64,000 nucleotides of DNA from Bacillota bacterium (GTDB taxonomy: Bacteria; Bacillota; UBA4882; UBA8346): the NCBI GenBank assembly GCA_023401925.1, contig JAEXDA010000073.1, positions 1 to 64,000 of the forward strand, read 5' to 3'. Below are positions 43,242 to 52,312 of the stretch, one piece after another (the stretch's first letter is position 1; every line of letters starts with the position of its first letter). Under the pieces are notes generated by a model. That model was not told the DNA's origin. It made no database searches and saw only the letters and a program-made list of their open reading frames with translations. The position numbers were made by a program, and so were the translations under genes.

Positions 43242-44579
43242 ATGAGTGATGGGGATAGAGAGCGGGATTGCGATCGAGAACAAGAAGTTTTTGAAGTTCC
43301 TACACCCAAAGGTCCACTAGATTTTACTGCATCAGTGCCTGGTTCAAAAAGTATTACCAACCGGGCCTTATTAATCGCCGCCTTGGCGGAGGGGCGCACC
43401 GTCCTGAAAAATGTGTTGTTCAGCGATGATAGTATTTCTTTCATGGATTGCTTAAAAAAACTGGGCTTTCAAATCGAAATCTTCGCCAAAGATCTTACGG
43501 TTCAGGTGAATGGACAGGCAGGTATGATCCCCTTTGGAGAGGGAGAAATCAATGTTGGCAGTGCCGGAACGGCCGCCCGGTTTATCACGGCAATGTTGGC
43601 CATATCCCGGGGACGCTATGAGGTTCAAGCTTCATCCCAAATGATGGCCCGGCCCATGAAATCTTTATTGGATCCGTTAAGGAGTTTGGGAGTGGGGTTT
43701 GAATTCCTCCAAAATGTGGATTTCTTGCCCTATATTGAACACAGCAACGGGTTTCAGGGCGGACGTGTCGTGATGGATGCCAGCCAGAGCAGCCAGTTTT
43801 TAAGCGCCTTATTGTTGGTGGGATGCTATGGGACAAGGGATTTGGAGATTGAACTCAGCGGTACCCTGGCGGCTAAACCCTATATTGAAATGACCCTCCG
43901 GATGATGAGAAATTTCGGGGTGCAAGTAAACAATGAAAATTTTCAGAAATTTGGAATCCCTCACGGTCAACGGTATCGGGGAATGGATTATACAATTGAA
44001 CCCGATGTTTCCAATGCCGGTTACTTTTGGGCTATGGCCGTTTTGACCGGCGGTTCGGTTTTGCTCAAAGGAGTGCGGCTGGACTCTTTGCAAGGGGATA
44101 TTGGTTTCTTAGAGGTTCTAAAGAAATTGGGGAGTCAAATCAGGGAGCAAGAAGATGGGATACGCTTGGAAGGGCCTTCAGGAGGAGTTTTCCCCGGAAT
44201 TGACGTCGATATGGGAGGGATTCCGGACCAAACCATGACCCTTGCGGCTCTGGCTCCATTTGCAACATCGCCGACTCATATCCGTAACGTTTCTCTTATC
44301 AAGTACCATGAATCCAACCGCATCGCCGCCATTATCAACGAATTAGCCCGTTTAGGAATAACCGCTGAAGAAACCCCGACCGGTATCAAGATATATCCGG
44401 GAGCGCCCAGGGCCGCCGCCGTTGAAACATATCGTGACCACCGGATGGCCATGGCTTTTTCATTGATTGGACTGCGAGTGCCGGGAATTCAAATCAAAAA
44501 TCCAAGTTGTACTGGGAAAACTTTCACGGACTATTTTTCCTGTTTTCGTCAGGCAGTGGAAACGGGAAACCGCCACTAG
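43242..44579 (+). CDS. aroA: 3-phosphoshikimate 1-carboxyvinyltransferase (EPSP synthase)
   Basis: 445 aa from ATG 43242. PEP/shikimate-3-phosphate motifs GSKSITNRALLIAALAEG (about residues 34-51), GSAGTAARFI, and DHRMAMAFSL near the C terminus. Sixth step of the shikimate pathway. The first 20 residues are unusually acidic/basic (DGDRERDCDREQE), an extension before the enzyme core. No other aro genes nearby. Confidence 0.95.
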   Translation: MSDGDRERDCDREQEVFEVPTPKGPLDFTASVPGSKSITNRALLIAALAEGRTVLKNVLFSDDSISFMDCLKKLGFQIEIFAKDLTVQVNGQAGMIPFGEGEINVGSAGTAARFITAMLAISRGRYEVQASSQMMARPMKSLLDPLRSLGVGFEFLQNVDFLPYIEHSNGFQGGRVVMDASQSSQFLSALLLVGCYGTRDLEIELSGTLAAKPYIEMTLRMMRNFGVQVNNENFQKFGIPHGQRYRGMDYTIEPDVSNAGYFWAMAVLTGGSVLLKGVRLDSLQGDIGFLEVLKKLGSQIREQEDGIRLEGPSGGVFPGIDVDMGGIPDQTMTLAALAPFATSPTHIRNVSLIKYHESNRIAAIINELARLGITAEETPTGIKIYPGAPRAAAVETYRDHRMAMAFSLIGLRVPGIQIKNPSCTGKTFTDYFSCFRQAVETGNRH

Positions 44580-44661
44580 CCGGTGGTTTCCGGATATGGC
44601 AATCGAAAATAGGATGAAAAAAGGCGTAGATAAAAAGAAACCGATTTGAAAGGACGACTTC

Positions 44662-45351
44662 GTGAGCTATAAAATATTGGCAACCGATATTGATGGGACA
44701 ATCACGGACAAAAAAGGCCGCATTCATCTCAAGGCGGTGGAATGGATCCGGAAGTTGGAGGAAAAAGGGGTAAAAGTTATTTTGGTATCCGGCAGGCCCT
44801 TGCCATTTTTGGAAAGCCTCTCCTTATTCCTGGGTACCAGCGGACCTTTAATTGCCGAAAACGGCGCCGTAGTCAAAATTAACGGACAAACCAAGCTGCT
44901 GGGTGATCCCAAGCTGGCTAAGGAAGCGTTGTCCGTGCTCAAAGGGAAAAGCATCCCGGTTGAATTGGATGAGGATAACGTTTACCGCCAAGTGGATATT
45001 AGCATCCGGTTGAGCGCGGATTCGGAACAAATTACGGCTGTCATCAGGGAGCAAAAACTTCCGGTTTCGATTTTGGTAACCAATGTCATGCTCCATTTGG
45101 TCGACAAACAAGTTTCCAAAGGGGGCACTCTGTTGAAAGTCATCGCCGGGTTGGGCATTAAACCCTCTGAGGTCGCCGTTTCGGGGGATTCTTATAACGA
45201 TTTGCCTTTATTTGAGATTGGGGCTTTTAATTTAGCCGTGGGTAATGCGGCGGAAGCGTTGAAGTCCAAAGCAGATAAGACCGCTAAAGCACTTTATGGC
45301 GAAGGATTTTCCGAACTTATTCAGGACACTTTTGAAAAATTTAACAGTTGA
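44662..45351 (+). CDS. HAD-superfamily phosphatase (phosphoglycolate phosphatase, TA0175-like)
   Basis: 229 aa. HAD motif I DIDGTITD (residues 7-14), motif II VSGRP, motif IV GDSYNDLPLF; the C2-type cap and length match archaeal-type phosphoglycolate phosphatases and sucrose-phosphatase relatives. GTG start with GAAAGGA upstream. The substrate is a family guess. Confidence 0.82.
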   Translation: MSYKILATDIDGTITDKKGRIHLKAVEWIRKLEEKGVKVILVSGRPLPFLESLSLFLGTSGPLIAENGAVVKINGQTKLLGDPKLAKEALSVLKGKSIPVELDEDNVYRQVDISIRLSADSEQITAVIREQKLPVSILVTNVMLHLVDKQVSKGGTLLKVIAGLGIKPSEVAVSGDSYNDLPLFEIGAFNLAVGNAAEALKSKADKTAKALYGEGFSELIQDTFEKFNS

Positions 45352-45375
45352 TTGCCCGCTTGAATATGATATAAT
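45348..45375 (+). promoter_or_regulatory. Promoter of SRP RNA
   Basis: TTGATT (45348-45353), 16-base spacer, TATAAT (45370-45375); overlaps the stop of the HAD gene and lies about 25 bp before the RNA. Confidence 0.75.
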
Positions 45376-45400
45376 AATAATACTCTTTCGTTCAAAGTTT

Positions 45401-45672
45401 ATGGTCGTGCTAGATGGGGAGGTAGCGGTGCCCTGTAGCCTGCAACCCGCTATAGCAGGATTGAACTCCGTGATTCGGCCGATTTTCGTAAGTCCGGCCT
45501 GATTAAGTGGCGTTGAGGATTGGGTCTCGCGCAACAAAGACTTATAAACCCCGCCAGGTCCGGAAGGAAGCAACGGTAAGTAAGACCCTTTGTGTGCCGT
45601 GGGGTTGCCTGGTAGGAGCCGGCTGATCGGGTACGTTTGGGAAAATTAGGTCAAAGCATGGTGCGCGGCCAT
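45401..45672 (+). ncRNA. ffs: Signal recognition particle RNA, long Bacillus type
   Basis: About 272 nt. The universally conserved apical domain CAGGTCCGGAAGGAAGCA starts near 45560. The 5' Alu-like part (GGGAGGTAGCGGTGCCCTGTA and following GCAACCCGCTATAGCAGG) matches the Bacillus scRNA. 5' ATGGTCGTGC pairs with 3' GTGCGCGGCCAT, setting the ends. The long form is characteristic of many Bacillota. Confidence 0.95.
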
Positions 45673-45726
45673 AATTATTCGATAAAGCTTATTAATAGAT
45701 GATTTTCTATGTTGATTGTTTGATGA

Positions 45727-45753
45727 ATACACTGGGTAACCGGTGTATTTTTA
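45727..45753 (+). terminator. Terminator downstream of SRP RNA
   Basis: ATACACTGG/CCGGTGTAT hairpin followed by TTTTT. Confidence 0.85.
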
Positions 45754-45837
45754 TATCCGATAAATCAAGGCAGGAATTGACGTAATTTTGGCAAATATAT
45801 AACCCAATATTATAAAAACAGACAGACTGGATGAACT

Positions 45838-46686
45838 ATGCTTACTCGATTTGCTCCTGCAAAAATCAATCTCGCCCTTGATATTTTATTCAAACGGCCT
45901 GATGGTTATCATGAAATCGATACGGTGATGCAAAGCATTGCCCTTGCCGACCAAATAACTTTTGAAGCGAGCTCCGGCCTGGAATTGACATGCAGTGATA
46001 GCCGTCTACCCACAGATTATCGCAATCTGGCATGGAAAGCTGCGGAACTTCTGCAGCGGGAATTAGGGATCGGGCGCGGTGTCAAGATACATATCGACAA
46101 AAATATTCCTATCGAAGCCGGCCTGGCCGGGGGCAGCACTGATGCTGCGGAAGTGCTGTTGGCTCTCAATGAATTCTGGAGCTTGGGACTATCTACGGAT
46201 GAACTTGTTCTTTTAGGAGCTAGGTTAGGAGCGGATGTTCCTTTTTGCATACGGCGGGGTTCATTTAGGGCAGGCGGAATCGGTGAGCGGTTGACGAAAA
46301 TTCATTCCACAATACAGTGCGATTTGTTATTGATTACTCCAAATACACCGATATCAACTGCTCAGGCTTATGGCCGTTATAGCAGGGAAAGAATTGTAAA
46401 ACGCCCGCAGGTTGATGGGGTAATTCAGGCGATGGAAACAGGAGATTTCGAGTTATTGACAAATTCTTGGGGGAATGTTTTTGAGGAATTGGTCCTTGAA
46501 GATTTCCCTGGGGTCGGGCAGGTAAAAAAGGTATTTTATCAATATGGCCTTACTGCCAATTTAATGTCCGGGAGTGGTCCTTCGGTTTATGCTTTAAATC
46601 CCTCCCCTGAAGTTATTGATCCGATTTTCGCGGCCATTCCAAAGGAATGGTTCCGTTGCCATACGCATTTTTTGGCTGAAGGCTGA
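45838..46686 (+). CDS. ispE: 4-diphosphocytidyl-2-C-methyl-D-erythritol kinase
   Basis: 282 aa GHMP kinase. N-terminal FAPAKINLALDI, ATP loop GLAGGSTDAAEVL (about residues 95-107), C-terminal LMSGSGPSVYAL. Fourth step of the MEP isoprenoid pathway. Starts the ispE-gntR-mobA-like-spoVG block. RBS before ATG 45838 is weak. Confidence 0.95.
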   Translation: MLTRFAPAKINLALDILFKRPDGYHEIDTVMQSIALADQITFEASSGLELTCSDSRLPTDYRNLAWKAAELLQRELGIGRGVKIHIDKNIPIEAGLAGGSTDAAEVLLALNEFWSLGLSTDELVLLGARLGADVPFCIRRGSFRAGGIGERLTKIHSTIQCDLLLITPNTPISTAQAYGRYSRERIVKRPQVDGVIQAMETGDFELLTNSWGNVFEELVLEDFPGVGQVKKVFYQYGLTANLMSGSGPSVYALNPSPEVIDPIFAAIPKEWFRCHTHFLAEG

Positions 46687-46843
46687 GACCGAATTCCCAA
46701 GGTTGGAATAAATAATTTAGAGAGAACAAAAATAGTTATTTTCAACCTTTACAGCGAAAAATTTCAAATTCGGTTGTTGAAAAAAGGAACATTCAAAAAC
46801 CACATTGAAAATATGAAAAGATTTTAAAAAGCGAGGAGTTAAA

Positions 46844-47539
46844 ATGGATAGACAACCATTGGTTCCAATCCGATTGGACAATTATAAACCCTTACGTGAA
46901 TTGGTTTTTGAATCATTGCGTGAGGCTATTATTAGTGGGGCTTTACCCCCAAGTGAGCGTTTGATGGAGATTCAACTGGCGGAAGAGATGGGTGTCAGCC
47001 GCACTCCGGTCCGTGAGGCTATTCGTAAGCTTGAACTGGAGGGATTGGTGGCTATGATTCCCCGGAAAGGGGCTTATGTCGCCGGGATGTCGATAAAGGA
47101 TATTGTTGATGTCTTTGAAATAAGGGGGGCTTTAGAAGGGCTTGCCGCCGAATTGGCTTCAGAACGGGTTACCGATGAGGAACTCGAATCCATGGAGCGG
47201 TATTTGGTTAAAATCTCCGAAGAAATTGAGAACGGTGACTTATCAAAGGTGGTTGAAACCGATACCGATTTCCATACGCTGATATATAAAGCCAGCCGCA
47301 ATGCGCGTTTATCGCAAACCATCAGCAATTTGCGGGAACAGATTCAGAGATTTCGAACCACCTCACTTTCTTTTCCGGGGCGTATGAAAATTGCCTTGGA
47401 AGAGCATCGTAAGATAGTTGAAGCAATATCATCGCGGGACGGTGAACTTGCCCGGAGACTGGCGCAGGAACATATTGAAAATGCCGAGAACGTTATGATG
47501 GGCATGATTCAGCATGATACCAAGCTGGGAGGGAATTAA
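46844..47539 (+). CDS. GntR-family (FadR/FCD) transcriptional regulator
   Basis: 231 aa. Winged HTH at about 12-80 (LREAIISGALPPSERLMEIQLAEEMGVSRTPVREAIRKLE) and an all-helical FCD ligand domain. Occupies the position that purR has in Bacillus between ispE and spoVG. Stop is 4 bp before the next gene, so they are coupled. Confidence 0.92.
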   Translation: MDRQPLVPIRLDNYKPLRELVFESLREAIISGALPPSERLMEIQLAEEMGVSRTPVREAIRKLELEGLVAMIPRKGAYVAGMSIKDIVDVFEIRGALEGLAAELASERVTDEELESMERYLVKISEEIENGDLSKVVETDTDFHTLIYKASRNARLSQTISNLREQIQRFRTTSLSFPGRMKIALEEHRKIVEAISSRDGELARRLAQEHIENAENVMMGMIQHDTKLGGN

Positions 47540-47543
47540 TTAA

Positions 47544-48299
47544 ATGAATGCAATTATATTGGCAGGAGCTGTTAATTCCGGAGCATTGCGGAAGGTGAGC
47601 CAAGAACATTATGAAGCGGAAATTAAAATTGCCGGTCGCCCAATGCTGGATTATGTATTGCAGGCATTACGCAGTATTTCTTCAGTTCAGCGCATCATTA
47701 TCGTTGGGCCCCGGGCTTTGATTTCTTCCGATACGCAGGATGAGAATTGTACCATGGTTGAGCGGGGAAATACCTGGGAGGAGAGCTTGATGAACGGCTT
47801 AAATGCTCTCGAAGCCGAAGAGCCATTATTATTGGTTACTTCAGACATTCCTTTAATTACGAAAGAAGCATTGGAAGATTTCCTGGAAAGATGTCAAAGC
47901 CGTAAAGCCGACGTTTATTATTCCTTTGTGTCGAAGGATGATAACGAAAAGAAATATCCCGGAGTTCAACGCACTTATGTTACCTTGCGGGAGGGTGTCT
48001 ATACCGGCGGCAATTTAGCTTTGATCTCGCCGAAAGTTATCCGGGACAACTTTGAAATGTTCAAGAAGGCCTCGGCGATGAGAAAGAAGCCTCTTCAGCT
48101 TTGCTTATTGCTGGGATGGAAATGTTTGTTGAAACTTGTCTTCGGAAGGCTGGCTATTCACGAGATAGAGCAACGGGTGGCGGAAATATTCCATTTCTCA
48201 GCGGTGGGGATTGTTTCACCTTATCCGGAAGTCGGTATCGATGTCGATAAGCCTAGCGATCTTAAATTAGCCCGGGAAGTGTTATCCAAATTAGGATAA
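47544..48299 (+). CDS. MobA-like NTP transferase domain protein
   Basis: 251 aa. Opens MNAIILAGAVNSG, the nucleotidyltransferase nucleotide-binding loop though less Gly-rich than in MobA/GlmU, and has LLVTSDIPLI at about 103 and VGIDVDKPSDL at the end. A basic, Leu-rich segment about 180-210 is an insertion. Found next to GntR-type regulators upstream of spoVG in clostridial relatives. Product unknown. Confidence 0.8.
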   Translation: MNAIILAGAVNSGALRKVSQEHYEAEIKIAGRPMLDYVLQALRSISSVQRIIIVGPRALISSDTQDENCTMVERGNTWEESLMNGLNALEAEEPLLLVTSDIPLITKEALEDFLERCQSRKADVYYSFVSKDDNEKKYPGVQRTYVTLREGVYTGGNLALISPKVIRDNFEMFKKASAMRKKPLQLCLLLGWKCLLKLVFGRLAIHEIEQRVAEIFHFSAVGIVSPYPEVGIDVDKPSDLKLAREVLSKLG

Positions 48300-48478
48300 G
48301 GATTGAAGCTTTCGCGTAGAGGAGTCGGTACCTTCGGTGGCGCAGGCGGAAAGAAACGGCTAACTGCGCTTTGGGGTTAAGTCTTCTGATCTAAAGGACC
48401 TTTGCGAGTTGGCAGCCGATAACGAATCACCAATTACCGGAATATATAATCATGGTTAAAAACTATAGGTAAGGAACT
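48300..48478 (+). ncRNA. Candidate structured leader RNA upstream of spoVG
   Basis: GC-rich in an AT-rich spacer. Strong hairpin GCGCAG/CTGCGC (about 48350-48369) with an inner GGCGG/CGGCT, flanked by AGTCGG (about 48323) and CCGATA (about 48417), which can close a junction, then GCTTTGGGGTTAAG. A terminator follows at 48479-48512. This is the layout of a riboswitch or of a small RNA. The TTTGGGGTTAA stretch recalls the c-di-AMP (ydaO) class but the other ydaO signatures are not found. Confidence 0.45.
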
Positions 48479-48512
48479 AAAGGGGTGGGCTTAATAGCTA
48501 ACACCCCTTTTT
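48479..48512 (+). terminator. Terminator
   Basis: AAGGGGTG/CACCCCTT hairpin followed by TTTTT. Confidence 0.88.
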
Positions 48513-48695
48513 CCATTTTCCAATTTTAAAATGAAAAAAAGATATCTAGTTAAAATTCAAATTTTAAGAGAGTTTTAAGGTACTTTTCCCGGATAAAAAT
48601 TGGAAATAGGTGGAAAAAAAGAAATTTTGAGCTGCAAAATATTTGTAAGAATTGGCCGTGATAGAAAAAAAAGTAAAAAACTTCTTCCCAACAGA

Positions 48696-48721
48696 AGGAA
48701 TTTCTAAAAACTTATGGAAAT
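48696..48721 (+). promoter_or_regulatory. Sigma-H-like promoter of spoVG
   Basis: AGGAATTT (-35) and GAAAT (-10, 48717-48721), with 17 bases between AGGA and GAAA. The Bacillus subtilis spoVG sigma-H promoter has AGGATTT and GGAATT at the same spacing. Inference by pattern. Confidence 0.6.
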
Positions 48722-48769
48722 TATTTTATACTGCTATGACAGAAGATATAGAAAGGTGAGTGGGTTTTT

Positions 48770-49027
48770 ATGAACATCACTGACGTACGGCTGAAAAAAG
48801 TAAATTCAGATGGCAAAATGAAGGCAATCGCCTCAATTACTATCGATGATGCTTTTGTAGTGAGGGACATTCGTGTCATCGAAGGACAAAATGGTCTTTT
48901 TGTGGCGATGCCAAGTCGTAAGACTCCGGAGGGTGAATTCAGAGATATAGCTCATCCTATCACATCTGAAGCACGGGAACTAATTCAAGGCGCTATCTTA
49001 AAAGAGTATGAGGTCGCCGATAAATAA
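48770..49027 (+). CDS. spoVG: SpoVG
   Basis: 85 aa, typical. Opens MNITDVRLKKVNSDGKMKAIASITIDDAFVVRDIRVIEG and carries the FVAMPSRKTPEGEFRDIAHPI pattern. Site-specific nucleic-acid-binding regulator affecting septation and cortex formation in spore formers. RBS AAAGGTGAG. Own terminator follows. Confidence 0.97.
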   Translation: MNITDVRLKKVNSDGKMKAIASITIDDAFVVRDIRVIEGQNGLFVAMPSRKTPEGEFRDIAHPITSEARELIQGAILKEYEVADK

Positions 49028-49064
49028 TGATTTTGGATTCATAAATAAAAATTGCTTTGATGAT

Positions 49065-49095
49065 AGAATTTGCTTAAAATGCAAGTTCTTTTTTT
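49065..49095 (+). terminator. Terminator of spoVG
   Basis: AGAATTTGC/GCAAGTTCT hairpin and T7. Confidence 0.85.
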
Positions 49096-49251
49096 GTCTA
49101 TTCCAAGTTTTCGGGCCGATTGATCAAAAGCGAGTGAAAAAATGGGTTTGATTTCCGGAATGCGGGGGACACCCAATGGGAATTTGTGGTATTGGATGAA
49201 TGATTTTGAATTCGATGCAAAGTTTGAACGGCGATTTTATAAAGGATTTGC

Positions 49252-49280
49252 TTGACTTTTGGCTAAATCACTGGTATACT
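49252..49280 (+). promoter_or_regulatory. Sigma-A promoter of tRNA-Gln
   Basis: TTGACT (49252-49257), 17-base spacer, TATACT (49275-49280). Confidence 0.87.
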
Positions 49281-49295
49281 AAATTCTGCATTCAT

Positions 49296-49371
49296 TGGGG
49301 CGTAGCCAAGTTGGTAAGGCACGGGACTTTGACTCCCGCATTCGTTGGTTCGAGTCCAGCCGCCCCAGCCA
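49296..49371 (+). tRNA. tRNA-Gln (anticodon UUG), CCA encoded
   Basis: Acceptor TGGGGCG (49296-49302) pairs with CGCCCCA (49361-49367). Anticodon loop CTTTGAC, TTG at 49329-49331. GGTTCGAGT T-arm, CCA at 49369-49371. Confidence 0.97.
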
Positions 49372-49390
49372 ATAAATTCTATGTAAATTT

Positions 49391-49416
49391 AAGAACTCAT
49401 CCGAGTTCTTTTTTTA
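49391..49416 (+). terminator. Terminator of tRNA-Gln
   Basis: AAGAACTC-ATCC-GAGTTCTT followed by T-run. Confidence 0.9.
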
Positions 49417-49477
49417 GCTTTCATTTCACTTATGTAGATTGCGGGTTCATTTAGGTATTTGACGAGGAGTGATTGTT

Positions 49478-50854
49478 GTGGCCGCTTTAACTTCAATTAT
49501 TTTAGCAGCTGGGCAGGGAACCCGAATGAAATCCGAGCTTCCCAAGGTATTACATCCTTTATTGGGACGCCCGATGCTGCAATATATTGTCGATGCGGCA
49601 GACAAGGTTGGTTCCTCGAGAACAATTGTAGTGGTTGGTTTTGAAGGGCAGCAGGTTATCGACGCGATAGGGCCAAAAATTGAGTATGTCTGGCAGAAAG
49701 AGCAAAAAGGGACCGGACATGCTGTAATGATGGCCCGTGATATCCTTTCGACATTAACCGGGGATCTACTGATATTATATGGAGACACGCCACTTTTAAG
49801 GGCTGAAACCATCAAAGATTTAGCGGAAGCCAAACGTACACAGCAGGCTGTAGCCGCGGTTCTAACTACCGAGGTCAAAAATGCATCCGGCTTCGGACGG
49901 ATTATTCGGGGCGGAGACGGAAATATTACTGCAATTGTTGAAGATAAGGATGCCAGTCCTGCTCAAAAAGAAATCAAAGAAGTGAATACGGGTGTTTATT
50001 GTTTCGATATTCCTCATTTACTTGAAGCCTTATCTGAAATTACTCCTAGAAATGCTCAAGGTGAGTATTACTTAACGGATGTCATTAAAATATTCGTGGC
50101 AAAAGGTTTAAAAGTTACTGGATGGGTTACGGATGCGGCAGAGGAAGTTATGGGACCCAATGATCGCATTCAATTGGCCAGTACCGAAAATTTCTTAAAA
50201 CAGGCGATTAATCATCAATGGATGAGTCAAGGGGTAACCATTGAGGACCCTTTATTTACATATATCGGACCGGAAGTTCAAATCGGGCGGGACACTATAA
50301 TTCTTCCCGGAACATTTTTAATGGGCAAAACCATTATTGGAGAGGGATGCACAATTGGGCCTCATACCCGGGTGGTAGATTCCATGATCGGTGAACAAAC
50401 TTCCATACAATTTAGTCAAATTATTGAAACTCATCTTGGACCGGGAAATAATGTCGGACCCTTTGCTTATACCCGTCCCGGGACTGTCACTGCTGAAAAT
50501 GTTAAAATCGGCGACTTTGTAGAAATCAAAAACTCGCAGATCGGAAACAAAACCAAGGTTCCTCATCTCTCCTATATTGGTGATTCGCAGGTGGGCGCTG
50601 GGGTTAATATCGGTTGCGGCACAATTACCTGCAATTATGATGGGGTCCATAAACACCAAACAGTGATTCACGATGATGTCTTTATCGGAAGCAACACCAA
50701 TTTGGTTGCTCCGGTGATAGTTGGAGAAGGAGCCACGGTCGGGGCCGGATCCACCATTACCAAAGAAGTGCCGGCTAAGACTTTGGCCATAGCCAGAAGT
50801 AGACAGGAAAATTTGAAGGAATGGCGTTCGCCCCGGAGTAAAAAAAGCCAATGA
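49478..50854 (+). CDS. glmU: Bifunctional GlmU (UDP-N-acetylglucosamine pyrophosphorylase / acetyltransferase)
   Basis: 458 aa from GTG 49478 (GAGGAG 8 bases upstream; GTG 49469 is inside it). N-terminal uridyltransferase motif LAAGQGTRMKS, then the left-handed beta-helix acetyltransferase with hexapeptide repeats (about 250-440) and GCGTITCNYDG. Makes UDP-GlcNAc for wall and envelope. The Bacillus neighbour prs is missing before ctc. Confidence 0.97.
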   Translation: MAALTSIILAAGQGTRMKSELPKVLHPLLGRPMLQYIVDAADKVGSSRTIVVVGFEGQQVIDAIGPKIEYVWQKEQKGTGHAVMMARDILSTLTGDLLILYGDTPLLRAETIKDLAEAKRTQQAVAAVLTTEVKNASGFGRIIRGGDGNITAIVEDKDASPAQKEIKEVNTGVYCFDIPHLLEALSEITPRNAQGEYYLTDVIKIFVAKGLKVTGWVTDAAEEVMGPNDRIQLASTENFLKQAINHQWMSQGVTIEDPLFTYIGPEVQIGRDTIILPGTFLMGKTIIGEGCTIGPHTRVVDSMIGEQTSIQFSQIIETHLGPGNNVGPFAYTRPGTVTAENVKIGDFVEIKNSQIGNKTKVPHLSYIGDSQVGAGVNIGCGTITCNYDGVHKHQTVIHDDVFIGSNTNLVAPVIVGEGATVGAGSTITKEVPAKTLAIARSRQENLKEWRSPRSKKSQ

Positions 50855-50890
50855 ATTACAAAAAAGTTGGGCATAGTAGCTAATTCGAGG

Positions 50891-50919
50891 TTTACAATAT
50901 TGAATGGGAATGTTATAAT
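50891..50919 (+). promoter_or_regulatory. Sigma-A promoter of the ctc gene
   Basis: TTTACA (50891-50896), 17-base spacer, TATAAT (50914-50919). Confidence 0.75.
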
Positions 50920-51006
50920 GTGAGCGATATTTTAACAAGGTTTTGTTTAACATGATTTTGATTGACTTACAATAAATTATTTGATAGGGATTGAGGAGGA
51001 TTCATT

Positions 51007-51630
51007 ATGGAATTTTCATTGGCTGCTTCCGTCCGGGAAGAGCTCGGTAAAGAAAAAGCGGGTCAGCTTCGCCAAAAAGGCCAAATACCTGCTGTTTTGT
51101 ATGGTGAGGGTAAGGAGAACGAGCATTTAATTCTGGATGCCCATCAATTACAGATGGTTTTTTTTAAGGGCGGAAAGACCAAGTTGATTAACCTTAAGAT
51201 TCAAAAGGGGAAAAAGGAAGAGGAACAACATGTCTTGGTCAAGGATTTCCAAAAGCATCCTGTAAAGGGAAATGTTATTCATGTAGACTTTTTGCGAATT
51301 GCTATGGACCATATGGTAACCGTCAAAACTCCTGTTCATTTGAAAAATGAGGATAAACGGGCCCATGACGGGGCTGTGCTGGAGATCGTATTGCATGAGT
51401 TGGAAGTAAGCTGTTTACCGGCGAATATTCCGGACCGAATTGAAGTGGATGTTAAATCCTTAGCCATGGGTTCCGGTATTCATGTTAAAGATTTGGAATT
51501 GCCGGAAGGCGTTAAAGTATTGAATGCTCCGGAGGAAGCCATTGTAATGGCAATTGCACCGACCGCGGCCGCTGAGACTCCGGCCGCTGCAGGAGCAGCT
51601 TCCCCTGCAGCAGAAGCCAAAAAAGGATAA
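51007..51630 (+). CDS. rplY: 50S ribosomal protein L25/general stress protein Ctc
   Basis: 207 aa, long CTC form with both L25 N-terminal (SVREELGKEKAGQLRQKGQIPAVLYG) and TL5 C-terminal domains. Ends with an Ala/Pro/Glu-rich tail. Binds 5S rRNA. RBS GAGGAGG. Confidence 0.95.
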   Translation: MEFSLAASVREELGKEKAGQLRQKGQIPAVLYGEGKENEHLILDAHQLQMVFFKGGKTKLINLKIQKGKKEEEQHVLVKDFQKHPVKGNVIHVDFLRIAMDHMVTVKTPVHLKNEDKRAHDGAVLEIVLHELEVSCLPANIPDRIEVDVKSLAMGSGIHVKDLELPEGVKVLNAPEEAIVMAIAPTAAAETPAAAGAASPAAEAKKG

Positions 51631-51714
51631 TTTTTTAACGAAAGTTAAACGGATGACGATTTGCCAAAAGATGGGCTGTGTCATAGTCTTGAGTTCCCCG
51701 ATGGGGGTGGGAAT

Positions 51715-52281
51715 TTGTTCTGTATAGCGGGGTTAGGTAATCCTGGCCCTCAATATCAAGAAACCCGGCATAATGCCGGGTTTTTGGTGATTGAGCGTTT
51801 GGCGCAAAAAACTGAGATAAATCTGAATAAGAGCAATTTTCATAGCCTATATGGGAAAGCGCTGATTGGCGCTAAGGACACCATGCTGGTGCAGCCACAG
51901 ACCTTTATGAACCTAAGTGGCCAAGCAGTCTTAAGTGTTATGTCCTACTATAAAATATTAGTGGAGCGGCTTTTGGTGATTTACGACGATTTGGACCTGC
52001 CCCTGGGAACCATCCGTTTTCGCCTTTCAGGCAGTCCCGGTGGACACAAAGGCCTTGCTTCGATCATTCAGATGTTGGGAACGGAGGAAATTCCCCGGTT
52101 AAGAGTGGGGATCGGGAGGCCTCAAAACGGCCAGGCAGTTGTGGATTATGTCCTGTCCTCTTTTAGTGGCCCAGAAAAGAAGATTTTTTTTGATAGTATC
52201 GAACGGGCGACAATTGCCAGTACATATTTTGTAACCGACGGTCCAAATTATGTAATGAATCATTTTAACAGGACCGAATAA
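51715..52281 (+). CDS. pth: Peptidyl-tRNA hydrolase
   Basis: 188 aa from TTG 51715, the expected length; the frame is open 54 bp further upstream but those residues are unlike the family. Motifs IAGLGNPGPQYQETRHNAGF with the catalytic His, LVQPQTFMNLSGQAV, and DDLDLPLGTIR. Recycles tRNA from dropped peptidyl-tRNA. Confidence 0.96.
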   Translation: MFCIAGLGNPGPQYQETRHNAGFLVIERLAQKTEINLNKSNFHSLYGKALIGAKDTMLVQPQTFMNLSGQAVLSVMSYYKILVERLLVIYDDLDLPLGTIRFRLSGSPGGHKGLASIIQMLGTEEIPRLRVGIGRPQNGQAVVDYVLSSFSGPEKKIFFDSIERATIASTYFVTDGPNYVMNHFNRTE

Positions 52282-52312
52282 TTACCTTGGATTAGGGTCA
52301 AGATATTGGCTG

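Noticed and set aside
45232..45573. Frames on both strands across the SRP RNA
   Set aside because: They coincide with the conserved SRP RNA and have no coding signals.
48300..48478. c-di-AMP (ydaO), lysine or T-box riboswitch
   Set aside because: Only a short stretch recalls ydaO; the defining motifs of each class are missing, so only an unnamed structured leader is claimed.
49200..49454. 84-codon frame across tRNA-Gln
   Set aside because: Overlaps the tRNA and its signals; no RBS.
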